64,000 nucleotides of DNA. Source: Methylomonas sp. 11b (lineage in GTDB: Bacteria > Pseudomonadota > Gammaproteobacteria > Methylococcales > Methylomonadaceae). Location: the NCBI RefSeq assembly GCF_000515215.1, contig NZ_KI911557.1, forward strand, positions 4,769,741 to 4,833,740, read 5' to 3'. Under the pieces are notes generated by a model. That model did not search any database. It was not told the DNA's origin and was given only the letters and a program-made list of their open reading frames with translations. Positions within the stretch are counted from its first letter, which is position 1. Each line of letters starts with the position of its first letter. Shown here one piece after another: positions 56,501 to 64,000 of this stretch. The position numbers and the translations under genes were made by a program.

Positions 56501-58633
56501 CGACAGCAAGCGATTGCCTATGCGCCAATGGATGCCGGGGCGGGTCGCGGCGTCCACTTGCTGTAATACCGCTTCCTGCACCCGGTCGTGGACAAACTGC
56601 AAGTCGGCTTTATTTTCCAGCAATAGCCCCATGCTTAATACCGGCTTTAAATCTTCGAACAGTTGCTCGATACGCGTATCCAGCACCAGCGCGACATCCT
56701 CGGCGGTGAAGCGGTTGCCCATGCAGGCGCAATGGTAAAGGATGTGTAAAGTCCGGGTTGGCAGTTTACGCACTTTGGCACTGAACAGCTCCACCACGCT
56801 GGCCGGCATTTGCGTGTCGCGGATGCGGTTCATATCCCATTGCCAGTGTTGTTTGGCGTCGATACCGAGTAAACCTTCGTTGTACAACCAGGCCAGACTT
56901 TCGCTGACAAACAAGGGATTGCCTTCGGTCAGATGCGCGATAAAGTCGGCTAAATTTGCCGTGGCGGTTAACGACGAATCCAGAATGTAGGCGACCATTT
57001 CGTGGCTATCGGCGTCGCTGAGTTCGGTCAAATGAATCTCGGTCAGCGGACCGGTGTTTTCTCGCACGCTACGGATCAGTTTGGTCAATGGATGACCACT
57101 ATCGACTTCGTTGTGACGATAAGCGCCCATAAAAAACAGGTAGGGGTGTTCGCGATGATTGGCGAACAGATTTTGCAAGAAATCGAAAGTGGCGCTGTCG
57201 CACCATTGCAGATCGTCGATGAATAACACCAAGGGATTTTCTTCGCTGGCTAGACAGGCTAGGAAACGGCCGAACAGATTATTGAAACGGTTACGGGCCT
57301 CTACCGGCGGCAAGGGCTGGGCCTCAGGTTGTGGGCCGATGATGAATTCCAGCTCCGGCACCACGTCTACAATCACGCCGCCGGCATGGTCCAGCGCTTC
57401 GAGGATTTTGGCGGACCAATCATGTACTTGTGCATCGCTTTCGGTCAGAAAGGTGCGTATCAGATTGCGCAAAGCCTGGATCAGCGAACTGTAGGGAATA
57501 TTTTTTTGATACTGATCGAATTTGCCGGAGCTGAAATAGCCGCGATTTTTTACCAGCGGCTTTTGCAGTTCTTGAATCAGCCGAGTTTTGCCGATGCCGG
57601 ATAGGCCGGATATAAACACCGAACGAAACCGGCCTTGGGTTACCTGGCTATATTCTTGGCGGATTAGCTCGGTTTCGCTTTGCCGGCCGACCATTTTCGA
57701 AATGAAAATCACCCGGCGGCTGCGGTCATGCTGGCCTATGCCAAAGTCCGATACGGTTCCGGTGATTTCGTGTTCTTTCTGGCAGCGCAGCAAATCCGCG
57801 AGCAGGCCGGAGGCACTTTGGTAGCGCTTTTCCGGTTGTTTCAAAATCAGTTTGGCGATGATTTCGCTCAGCGTGTTGGGAATGCCGGGACTGATGTCAT
57901 GGACTTTGACCGCTTCCTCGGCCAGATGCGAGTGAATCAGTTCCAAGGGATCTGCGGAAAAAAACGGCAAGCGGCCGGTCAGCAGTTCGTAAAACACGAT
58001 ACCCAGAGAATATAAGTCGGTGGAAAAATCGACCCGGTAATTGATGCGTCCGGTTTGTTCCGGCGAGGTATAGGCCAGGGTGTTCCGAACAAATTCCGGG
58101 TCGTAAATGAAATGACTGACATCACGGATGTCCAGCGGTGTGATGAAGTCGGTTAAACGCAGATTCAAACTGCCGGATTGCACCAAAATATTGTGCGGTT
58201 TAATGCCGCCATGAGTGATGCCGGCATCATGCACCGATTGCAAGGTGTCGGCTAACGAGCAGGCGATCGTAAAAAAATCGGCTAAATTCACCGCCTGCTG
58301 TTGGGTGATCCAAGCGTTTAATGACTGGCCGTTGAACCAAGGTTGCACGATGAATTGATCGCCGTCGTTGGATTCCAAAGCCAAAGGCGTGCAGACGCGC
58401 GGGTCGTGCAATACTTTCAGGCGTTCGATTTTTTGCCGCAGGTGCCGGGATTGGTCGTCCCAACTGGATAACAGTTTCAGGCATTTAACCACCAGCGGGT
58501 ATTCGGGCACATGTTTATGATAGCCCTTGTAAACCGTAGCTTGCAGGCTCTCGCCGAGTTTGTCGGTCAGCACGTAGCTGTCCAATTGCGGAGCGTTTTC
58601 GAGCGGAACTGTTCGGGTGTTAATATCGATCAT
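53513..58633 (-). CDS. Giant kinase-like/ATPase/GAF/sensor histidine kinase with degenerate Ser/Thr-kinase domain
   Basis: 1706 residues, of the trifunctional Ser/Thr kinase-ATPase-histidine kinase type known from cyanobacteria (HstK-like) and proteobacteria. Order: protein-kinase-like domain (about 15-285), AAA-type ATPase with Walker A GLSGIGKT (343-350), a long helical TPR-like region (about 600-1290), GAF (about 1310-1460), HisKA with H1500 in GGVAHEINNP, and HATPase_c (NLLINARDAL, GTGLGLSV). In the kinase-like domain K50 is present, but the catalytic loop reads HGGIKPHN (normally HRD/HKD, residues 141-143) and the DFG site reads DFI (162-164), so Ser/Thr phosphorylation is unlikely. The histidine-kinase half is intact and probably phosphorylates the receiver-KaiB protein next door. 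Confidence 0.88.
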   Translation of the reverse strand: MIDINTRTVPLENAPQLDSYVLTDKLGESLQATVYKGYHKHVPEYPLVVKCLKLLSSWDDQSRHLRQKIERLKVLHDPRVCTPLALESNDGDQFIVQPWFNGQSLNAWITQQQAVNLADFFTIACSLADTLQSVHDAGITHGGIKPHNILVQSGSLNLRLTDFITPLDIRDVSHFIYDPEFVRNTLAYTSPEQTGRINYRVDFSTDLYSLGIVFYELLTGRLPFFSADPLELIHSHLAEEAVKVHDISPGIPNTLSEIIAKLILKQPEKRYQSASGLLADLLRCQKEHEITGTVSDFGIGQHDRSRRVIFISKMVGRQSETELIRQEYSQVTQGRFRSVFISGLSGIGKTRLIQELQKPLVKNRGYFSSGKFDQYQKNIPYSSLIQALRNLIRTFLTESDAQVHDWSAKILEALDHAGGVIVDVVPELEFIIGPQPEAQPLPPVEARNRFNNLFGRFLACLASEENPLVLFIDDLQWCDSATFDFLQNLFANHREHPYLFFMGAYRHNEVDSGHPLTKLIRSVRENTGPLTEIHLTELSDADSHEMVAYILDSSLTATANLADFIAHLTEGNPLFVSESLAWLYNEGLLGIDAKQHWQWDMNRIRDTQMPASVVELFSAKVRKLPTRTLHILYHCACMGNRFTAEDVALVLDTRIEQLFEDLKPVLSMGLLLENKADLQFVHDRVQEAVLQQVDAATRPGIHWRIGNRLLSVVPPGAELISLDNLFTIAAHLNQGCPAIVDEETAYWLVNINFNAGNKALDALAGDAANEFFLKAHDYLPTDCWETAYALTFRIYQRLAKTDLMCGRYDSSEALLNRLIEHAVSDLDKAEALADQTTSLSSFGNFKQAIATANRGLAYFNKSIPDDPEQARQRMENLMLIIDQQDDVWQKILNMPFTEQRQSKIELAFYSELIPDLYMCGLVPQLYLSAAQSTLHCLEGGMDESVIYSFSIMGLNLGEQGKFAQAFRYQDLAHDLCAKYPNTFGATRGMNGIVWCNMHSRSHPADIVDYAHKAIQSGKNCGDLYNAGLSYGPLMWNLIAQGKNLRWVEEAAEECLQFSRKNQLSFSIGLAQAVMAGWVLPMKPDYGQVDMQATLADWQANNYVAATGSYFALLGFAQYYLGDYSAAALSLQTVENYLHGLTDNVLKRLWYVFRILNLLRSETDAALIDAEMTSLLAQLEVWGQLGPLLKPYLMFIHAELANRQGQYRDARNLYMDAIALALAQNYGLLTGHLYEALADLLLKHGLGDAELYYGEARRHYRLCRADAKNNQLQERHQYVSPETGARITKPQPAPTTLPSLDISYLMKSALALSAEIDLTQLMQKIMAVVLESSAAQHGYLLIKQNDELLVAAEQHVGKKRTIHKHYYRLNKVRGICHAIVNYVQRTHEKVVLSDACSEGEFQNAPEVLAFGLRSVLCLPVIKQSELIGLLYLENRLSEGVFTPEKISMTELLTAQAAISLENARLLEQTRQAYKQLQENQDHMLQMEKLSALGTLVGGVAHEINNPLMGVMNFVEFVSDRTEDAKSKQVLAQALQQIQRIKNIVSNMLVFMHQKTTQTGSCSLEEVLGQTLLLLEGELRKTAIQVRTEIPENLPKLACTAESMQQILINLLINARDALRGIAQPEIEISVRCAEKMLELIVKDNGPGIPDEVQSRMFDPFFTTKPPGQGTGLGLSVTRRLIQDANGSIAVESRIGEGCRIRLKFPHF

Positions 58634-58730
58634 GCGCTGGCGACTGGGAATGTTAAGGCGATTTTCGCGGCAGTTCCGGGAGCGGGCTGTTTTATAATTC
58701 TAGTCTTGTTTTGACTCAGCAGGATTAGCC

Positions 58731-59297
58731 ATGGCCGCGACAGCCTCCAATATGCTGCCTTTAGGTAGTATCGCTCCAGACTTTTGTTTGCCGGATACCG
58801 TGTCCGGCCGCGCGTATGCCTTGCAGGACTTGAAAGGCGAACGCGGCACCTTGATTTTGTTTATCTGTAACCATTGCCCGTATGTGTTGCACATCAAAGA
58901 GCAGTTGATCGCGATTGCCCGGCAATACGCCGCCTCAGGCATTGCGACGGTGGCGATCAGTGCCAATGACATCGAAAACTACCCGCAGGATGCGCCGGAT
59001 AAAATGCAGCAGATGATGGCGGAATGGGGGCATCCGTTTGCCGCGTATTTGTACGACGAATCGCAGGCGGTGGCCAAGGCGTACCAAGCTGCCTGCACCC
59101 CGGATATTTATCTGTTCGATGCCGATTTGGTGTGCGTTTATCGGGGTCGCCTGGATGGTGCCACCCCGAAGAATGCGGTGCCGGTAACCGGCGAGGATTT
59201 GCGCAATGCCTTGGATAATTTGCTGGCGGGAAAGCCTATCGATGCGGCACAAATTCCCAGCATAGGCTGTAACATCAAATGGAAACTTGCGGAGTAA
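58731..59297 (+). CDS. Thioredoxin-family protein (AhpC/TSA-like)
   Basis: 188 residues, no signal peptide. The fold starts GSIAPDFCLPDTVSG, with active-site CNHC (C46, C49) in FICNHCPYV, and continues VAISANDIENYPQD and the cis-Pro region. This CNHCPYV subgroup is common in bacteria, and members are annotated as thioredoxin family/alkyl hydroperoxide reductase-like, but the substrate is unknown. Divergent from the giant kinase gene (98-bp gap), convergent with the chemoreceptor. Confidence 0.85.
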   Translation: MAATASNMLPLGSIAPDFCLPDTVSGRAYALQDLKGERGTLILFICNHCPYVLHIKEQLIAIARQYAASGIATVAISANDIENYPQDAPDKMQQMMAEWGHPFAAYLYDESQAVAKAYQAACTPDIYLFDADLVCVYRGRLDGATPKNAVPVTGEDLRNALDNLLAGKPIDAAQIPSIGCNIKWKLAE

Positions 59298-59324
59298 ATG
59301 ACGGTAACTTTGCTGTGTGCGTTT

Positions 59325-60905
59325 TTAGCGTTGTATATCGTCGAATTGCTCAACCAACATATCAAGTTCTTTGCTGAGTGCCGAGACGCCGCCGCTGGCC
59401 GCACTGGCATGAGCCGCATGCTCTGTGGTTTGTCGCGATAAGGTACCGACAGCTTCTACCGTTCTGGAAATTTCTTCGGAAACAATATGTTGCTGTTCAG
59501 CGGCGCTGGCGATTTGCACGATCATGTCGTTAATGATATTGACCGACAGTGTGGTTTGTTGCAGCGATTCGGTGGAGTTTTTTCCGTGTTCCGCGCCGGT
59601 TGCCGCCATTTCCCTGACCTTGGCCATTTCCTGTACGGCGTTATTCACGCCGGAGCGCAGGCCGTCGATCATTTTATGGATTTCCTCCGTGGATTTTTGC
59701 GTGCGCCCGGCCAAGGTTCTGACTTCGTCGGCCACGACGGCAAATCCCCGGCCTTGCTCGCCGGCGCGCGCCGCTTCGATGGCGGCATTGAGTGCCAAAA
59801 GGTTAGTTTGTTCGGCAATCCCTTGAATCACATCAAGTACGCCGCCGATTTTCTTGCTGTGATCGGCCACAATTTTGATGACTGTTTCGGCTTGGTCGAC
59901 TGCGATCACTAAGCGGTCTATCATTTGGATGGTATTGTTGACCCGCGATAGCGTCTCTTGCGATTGCTGATTGACGTCATTCGCGGCTTGAGCGGCGTTG
60001 GCTGCGCTACGGGCGACTTCGCTGACTGTGGCGCTCATTTCGTGTATCGCCGATGCAATCTGTTCGATTTCCGCCAGCTGTCTATCCATTGCCACGCTAA
60101 CTTGGTTGACTGCCTGGTAGCTCGTATCTGCTTTGCCTGCCAGCGGTTCGGTCGCTTGGGTGAGACGGCGAATGATGGTTCTGGACTTGGCTTTTAACAG
60201 TTTCACTGCCAACAGTAATTGTCCAGCCTCGCCACCGTCAGCGGTGTAAATTTGCTGCATTACCGGATTGTCGATGACCCTGCGTGCTTCTTCCGCTGCG
60301 TCTTTTAAAGGTCGTAATATAAGCCAAATCCAGGCACAACCAGCCGCTAAGGGGGCGGCGAAGATTGCTGACGCTACGCCAAAACTGCACGTTTCGGTCA
60401 GGTATAGGCTGATGGCGGTCGTCAATTGAATCAGCGCCAACCCGGCGGTCAGTTTGCCGGACAAACCGATGCGGCTCAAAGGTGAATCGATATTTTTGCC
60501 ATTGTTCAGCTTTTCGTAGACAGCATTGGCGCGGGCTACGCTAGTGCTGTCCGGTTTAACCCGCACCGATTCGTAGCCGACGATCTTGCTATTTTCGAAG
60601 CGGGGTGTGACAAAAGCATCCACCCAGTAATGGTCGCCATTTTTGCAGCGATTTTTCACAATTCCCATCCACGGCCGGCCGCTCTTCACGGTTTGCCACA
60701 AATCGGCGAATGCGGCGGAAGGCATGTCGGGATGGCGAACGATGTTATGGCTCTGGTTTAACAGCTCTGCTCCGCTAAAGCCGCTAATCTCCAAAAAATC
60801 TTGGTTGACATAATTGATCTTACCGGCCGGATCTGTCCCGGACGTGATGGTGGCCGAAGACGCGTAAATCACTTCACGTTGGGTAACGGGTAGGTTTTTT
60901 CTCAT
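59325..60905 (-). CDS. Aer-like PAS chemoreceptor
   Basis: 526 residues from ATG at 60905; 15 extra N-terminal codons in the longer frame precede the conserved PAS start ([12 protein letters not shown]). The PAS domain (about 15-125: [31 protein letters not shown] regions, [15 protein letters not shown]) resembles Aer and Tse-like redox sensors. Two membrane helices (about 155-200), then the cytoplasmic MCP domain with the conserved hairpin [34 protein letters not shown] regions. The protein should sense energy or redox state and signal to CheA/CheW. No che genes are nearby. Confidence 0.92.
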   Translation of the reverse strand: MRKNLPVTQREVIYASSATITSGTDPAGKINYVNQDFLEISGFSGAELLNQSHNIVRHPDMPSAAFADLWQTVKSGRPWMGIVKNRCKNGDHYWVDAFVTPRFENSKIVGYESVRVKPDSTSVARANAVYEKLNNGKNIDSPLSRIGLSGKLTAGLALIQLTTAISLYLTETCSFGVASAIFAAPLAAGCAWIWLILRPLKDAAEEARRVIDNPVMQQIYTADGGEAGQLLLAVKLLKAKSRTIIRRLTQATEPLAGKADTSYQAVNQVSVAMDRQLAEIEQIASAIHEMSATVSEVARSAANAAQAANDVNQQSQETLSRVNNTIQMIDRLVIAVDQAETVIKIVADHSKKIGGVLDVIQGIAEQTNLLALNAAIEAARAGEQGRGFAVVADEVRTLAGRTQKSTEEIHKMIDGLRSGVNNAVQEMAKVREMAATGAEHGKNSTESLQQTTLSVNIINDMIVQIASAAEQQHIVSEEISRTVEAVGTLSRQTTEHAAHASAASGGVSALSKELDMLVEQFDDIQR

Positions 60906-61117
60906 TTTTATACTGGGTCGGCAGAGATAGAAAGGTAAGTTCCCACTCAAGCGCTTGCTGACTTGTCTGCACCGCTATTGTTGACGAAGTATAAAGGGCT
61001 TTACCGCGTTTGCAAAAGCCGGCCAATGACTAGCGTGTGTTATCCGCACTCGTTTTTGTTGTTAGATACCGGCGATGCACTATGCTTGCAACGGAAAAAC
61101 CTAAAATGAGGATGGAA

Positions 61118-62155
61118 ATGACAGAATATCAATCACGGCAGTTGCAATTCAGCGGTCGCGGTGGCGAGTATTTCCGGATTTGGATCGTCAACGTCTGCTT
61201 GAGTATCGTCACCCTGGGCATTTATTCGGCCTGGGCCAAAGTCAAACGTAATCAATATTTTTACCGGCACACCACGCTGGCCGGTGCGAGTTTTGATTAC
61301 CACGGCGATCCTAAGGCGATCTTGAAAGGACGCATCGTCGCTTTTCTATTGTTTGCTTGTTATACCTTGGTCGGTAAATTCGATCAGGTTGCAGGCTTGG
61401 CCATTTTGCTGGTGATCGTATCGGTGATGCCCTGGCTGTTGATGCGTTCGCTCCGTTTTAGAATGCATAACACCAGTTATCGGGGCTTACGTTTTGCCTT
61501 TCATGGTAGCACCGGCGCGGCGTATTTCAATTTTCTGCTATTGCCGGTGTTATCGGCGTTGACCTTAGGCTTGCTGTGGCCGCTGGCGCAGCAGCGCATG
61601 GCCCGTTATATCCGTGAAAACAGCACGTATGGCAGCGAATTTTTTAAATTCTTCGCTACTACCAGCGCTTACTACCGCATCTATCTGATGACGATATTCA
61701 TAGGCGTGCTGGTGTTTGCCGGCCTGATGGCCAGCGTCATGTTGCTTGGCAGCAAGGAGTTGATCCCGGTAGAGGCAGAACAATTGGTGGCGATGAGTGT
61801 ATTGGTAGCCTCGATAGGCACCTATTTGGCCTTGTTTTTACTGGCTTATCCCTACGTCGCGGCGCGTTTGCAGAATTTGGTCTGGAATAACACACAATTG
61901 GGGCCGCATGGTTTTCAGGCCCAGTTGCGCGCGCGGGAGATGCTAGGCATCATGTTTGGTAATGTACTGTTGACTTTGTTGACCTTGGGGCTTTACAAGC
62001 CGTTTGCCGACATACGTTTGGCGCGTTATCGCATCGAACACGTGGCCTTGTTGCCACAGGGCAGCATTGACGATTTTGTGGCCGGTTTGCAGATCAATAG
62101 CTCGGCGGCGGGCGACGAGATGGCTGAGATGTTTGATTTCGATATTGCCTTGTAA
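61118..62155 (+). CDS. DUF898 (YjgN family) membrane protein
   Basis: 345 residues from ATG at 61118, preceded by GAGGATGG; earlier in-frame starts lack family similarity. YjgN-type pattern: FSGRGGEYFRIWIVNVCLSIVTLGIYSAWAKVKRNQYFYRHT, repeated in the second half as ARAREMLGIMFGNVLLTLLTLGLYKPFADIRLARY. About six or more membrane helices. Function unknown. The M48 peptidase reading frame begins at the very next base after its stop (TAAATG); this pairing is common for DUF898. Its 3' third is part of a tandem duplication. Confidence 0.85.
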   Translation: MTEYQSRQLQFSGRGGEYFRIWIVNVCLSIVTLGIYSAWAKVKRNQYFYRHTTLAGASFDYHGDPKAILKGRIVAFLLFACYTLVGKFDQVAGLAILLVIVSVMPWLLMRSLRFRMHNTSYRGLRFAFHGSTGAAYFNFLLLPVLSALTLGLLWPLAQQRMARYIRENSTYGSEFFKFFATTSAYYRIYLMTIFIGVLVFAGLMASVMLLGSKELIPVEAEQLVAMSVLVASIGTYLALFLLAYPYVAARLQNLVWNNTQLGPHGFQAQLRAREMLGIMFGNVLLTLLTLGLYKPFADIRLARYRIEHVALLPQGSIDDFVAGLQINSSAAGDEMAEMFDFDIAL

Positions 62156-62521
62156 ATGTGGCTCACGGCTGTGTACTACGACGGGCGGCAAGCCCGGCCA
62201 CATCCTGTCACGCTCTGCGTGGAGGGCGACAAACTGTTGTTGCAGGGCCGGGACATTGTCCGTCGTGAAGATTTAACCAGTCTGAAAATTCCGCCGCCGC
62301 TCGGCAGCACGCCGCGCCTGATTTTGTTCGCCGACGGCGGCCGTTGCGAAGTTGCCGATCGGCAAGGTTTTGCCGAGATGTTGCCGGATAGAGCACTGGC
62401 CGGTATGGAAAATAGCTGGTGGTATGCGTTGGCAGTGTTGTTGTTAACTTTGAGTCTGCTTGTCGCGTTGTATTTGTTTGCTCTGCAGCATGTGACTCTG
62501 CACATCATGTGGATGCGATGA
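62156..62521 (+). pseudogene. Truncated N-terminal copy of the M48 peptidase gene
   Basis: 121 codons. The first 110 or so nearly equal the start of the intact peptidase at 62861 (MWLTAVYYDGRQARPHPV, LKIPPPLGSTPRL, GMENSWWYALA). Similarity stops just after the membrane helix (YLFAL), and the frame ends after about 12 unrelated residues. It lacks the HExxH zinc site and cannot be an enzyme. It could still be translated as a small membrane protein because it has the TAAATG junction. Product of a tandem duplication. Confidence 0.85.
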
Positions 62522-62860
62522 GTGTTTTGGGGTACTTATCTGGCCTTGTTTTTACTGGCCTATCCCTGCGTCGCGGCGCGTTCGCAGAACTTAGTCAGAA
62601 ATAACATGCAATTTGGACCGCTTGGTTTTTAGGCCCGGTTTGGGGCGCGGGAGATGGTGGGTATTATGTTTGGTAATGTACTGTGGACTTTGGGCTTGTA
62701 CAAGCAGTTTGCCGCTATTCGCTTGGCGCTGTATCGCATCGAGTGCGTCGCACTATTAACGCGCGGGAGCATCGACGAGTGTGTAGCCGGTGTGCAAACC
62801 AATACTTCCGCCGCCGGCGAGGAAATGGCTGAGATGTTTGATTTCGATATTGCCTTGTAA
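62515..62860 (+). pseudogene. Decayed C-terminal copy of the DUF898 gene
   Basis: Corresponds to 61790-62155 of the intact DUF898 gene: TGGCCTTGTTTTTACTGGC and following sequence, ending in the same EMAEMFDFDIAL and stop. Relative to the original it has an 11-base deletion near 62531, a Gln-to-stop TAG near 62630 and a 9-base deletion near 62690. Not functional. Confidence 0.88.
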
Positions 62861-63874
62861 ATGTGGCTCACGGCTGTGTACTACGACGGGCGGCAAGCCC
62901 GGCCGCATCCGGTTACCCTCTGTGTGGAGGGCGACAAACTGTTGTTGCAGGGCCGGGACATTGTCCGTCGTGAAGATTTAGCCAGTCTGAAAATTCCGCC
63001 GCCGCTCGGCAGCACGCCGCGCCTGATTTTGTTCGCAGACGGCGGCCGTTGCGAAGTGGCCGATCGGCAAGGCTTTGCCGAGATGTTGCAGGATGCAGGT
63101 AATAGTGCGGTGGCCGGTATGGAGAATAGCTGGTGGTATGCGTTGGCGGCGCTGCTGCTAACTTTGAGCCTGCTTGCGGTTGTGTATTTGTTTGGACTGC
63201 CTTATGCGGCGCGGGTCGTGGCTGACCGGGTGCCGGTTTATCTGCTGGAGCGGATGGATAATCAGTTTTTCGCCAGCCTCGATCAAACCTTGTTGATGCC
63301 CAGTAAACTAGCCGAGGAACGTCGGCACACCGTTCAGGATGGCATGCAGCGCCTGGTCTTGCCTCCGGGTCAGGACCGTCCGGCGCACATTGAATTTCGC
63401 GCTAGCCCGACATTGGGCGCCAACGCCTTCGCTTTGCCCGGCGGCAGCGTACTTGTACTTGATGACTTGGTGAATTTGGCAAGTAACGACCAAGAAATTT
63501 TGGCGGTTCTGGCCCATGAAATGGGTCATGTTCATGAAAAACATGCCTTGCGACAAATGTTACAGGCTTCCGTGGTCGGTTTGGCGATGGCTTGGTACAT
63601 TGGCGATGTCAGTAGTCTGCTGGCCGTCGCGCCGACCGTATTATTACAAACCCGCTATTCGCGCGATTTCGAACGCCGGGCCGATGCTTTTTCCGCCGAA
63701 TTGTTGCGCGCTAACGGTATTCCGGTTAGCCGGCTGGCCGATATATTGGAAAAACTGGAGGCGGCTCACCAAACCGCGGCGCCGAAACAGCCGGTAGAGT
63801 CGGTTGAAGCGCTGGATTATTTATCCAGCCATCCCAACACCGAGGAACGGATCAAGCGCTTGCGCGGCTTGTAA
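62861..63874 (+). CDS. M48-family zinc metalloprotease, membrane-anchored
   Basis: 337 residues. An N-terminal region of about 85 residues, a membrane helix (about 92-112), then an HtpX/Oma1-like peptidase domain: NAFALPGGSVLVLDDLV, the zinc site AHEMGHVHEKHALR (H219, E220, H223), and the distal acidic ligand region RDFERRADAFSAELL. The catalytic domain follows the helix; topology was not determined. ATG follows directly on the TAA of the duplicated DUF898 fragment. Members paired with DUF898 are probably membrane quality-control proteases; no substrate is known. Confidence 0.9.
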   Translation: MWLTAVYYDGRQARPHPVTLCVEGDKLLLQGRDIVRREDLASLKIPPPLGSTPRLILFADGGRCEVADRQGFAEMLQDAGNSAVAGMENSWWYALAALLLTLSLLAVVYLFGLPYAARVVADRVPVYLLERMDNQFFASLDQTLLMPSKLAEERRHTVQDGMQRLVLPPGQDRPAHIEFRASPTLGANAFALPGGSVLVLDDLVNLASNDQEILAVLAHEMGHVHEKHALRQMLQASVVGLAMAWYIGDVSSLLAVAPTVLLQTRYSRDFERRADAFSAELLRANGIPVSRLADILEKLEAAHQTAAPKQPVESVEALDYLSSHPNTEERIKRLRGL

Positions 63875-63923
63875 CATGCTCGGCAGCCGGATTAATTGAT
63901 ATGTATCAGGAGAACAAAAAACC

Positions 63924-64000
63924 ATGAAACGTCTTTATGTCCTAGCGCTGGTGGGGCTACTGGCAGCCGGCGGAACCGGCTGTGCCTATACTGCCAAGCC
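63924..64000 (+). CDS. Start of a secreted protein or lipoprotein (truncated by window edge)
   Basis: The last 25 codons run MKRLYVLALVGLLAAGGTGC and on to AYTAK. A basic start, a hydrophobic stretch and a Cys at residue 20 suggest a signal peptide, perhaps of a lipoprotein, although GTGC is not a standard lipobox. CAGGAGA (63907-63913) is a good ribosome site. Identity cannot be told. Confidence 0.6.
   Translation, partial: MKRLYVLALVGLLAAGGTGCAYTAK

Overview
The window looks like a chromosomal segment of a gammaproteobacterium, most likely a methanotroph of the Methylomonas/Methylococcales type. That placement is an inference from overall protein character, gene content (two glnK-amtB pairs, rpe, pta/ackA, DUF898 plus M48 peptidase, many PAS/GGDEF/EAL sensors) and moderate GC; no methane-oxidation gene lies in the window. 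No tRNA, rRNA, CRISPR array, prophage or intact transposon was found.

Layout. (1) 1-2.3 kb: 3' part of lpxB, converging on tgt. (2) 2.5-15.9 kb: a tightly coupled seven-gene signalling operon: REC-HD-GYP, REC-HATPase, two kinase-less PAS proteins, a double-kinase hybrid, an Rcp1-like receiver and a REC-PAS-HK-REC-Hpt hybrid. (3) 16.0-16.9 kb: bacterioferritin lacking the haem-ligand Met, and a decayed chemoreceptor tail. (4) 16.9-24.3 kb: a zinc-homeostasis block with three COG0523 GTPases, DUF1826, a ZIP transporter, a small membrane protein and a ZnuD-like TonB receptor; two matching Zur-box-like palindromes lie upstream of the receptor and the third GTPase. (5) 24.6-28.5 kb: pta, a small secreted protein and ackA in one operon. 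(6) 28.7-37.5 kb: FHA and PilZ proteins; a trHb2-lapD-lapG-ygjP-thioredoxin operon; yccA; a tiny membrane peptide; a divergent globin; sdaA. (7) 37.7-45.4 kb: cold-shock protein, an IS3-like remnant, and a nitrogen block (glnA, a porin, glnK-amtB twice) with divergent sigma-54 promoters and NtrC-type sites. (8) 45.5-50.3 kb: IMPase-family phosphatase, glycosyltransferase, Calx-beta autotransporter, rpe. (9) 50.4-58.6 kb: a three-gene signalling operon: a 1706-residue kinase-like/ATPase/GAF/histidine kinase, a receiver fused to a KaiB-like domain, and a PAS-GGDEF-EAL protein. (10) 58.7-64 kb: thioredoxin-like protein, Aer-like chemoreceptor, DUF898 and M48 peptidase genes separated by a decayed tandem duplication, and the start of a secreted protein.

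The most unusual item is the receiver-KaiB fusion (52784-53485) beside a giant histidine kinase whose Ser/Thr-kinase domain has lost its catalytic Asp. It may be a clock-protein-derived output module wired to two-component and c-di-GMP signalling. Also notable are the zinc cluster with its Zur boxes, the shared nitrogen-control region between the porin and glnK-amtB, and the tandem duplication at 61.8-63.2 kb.
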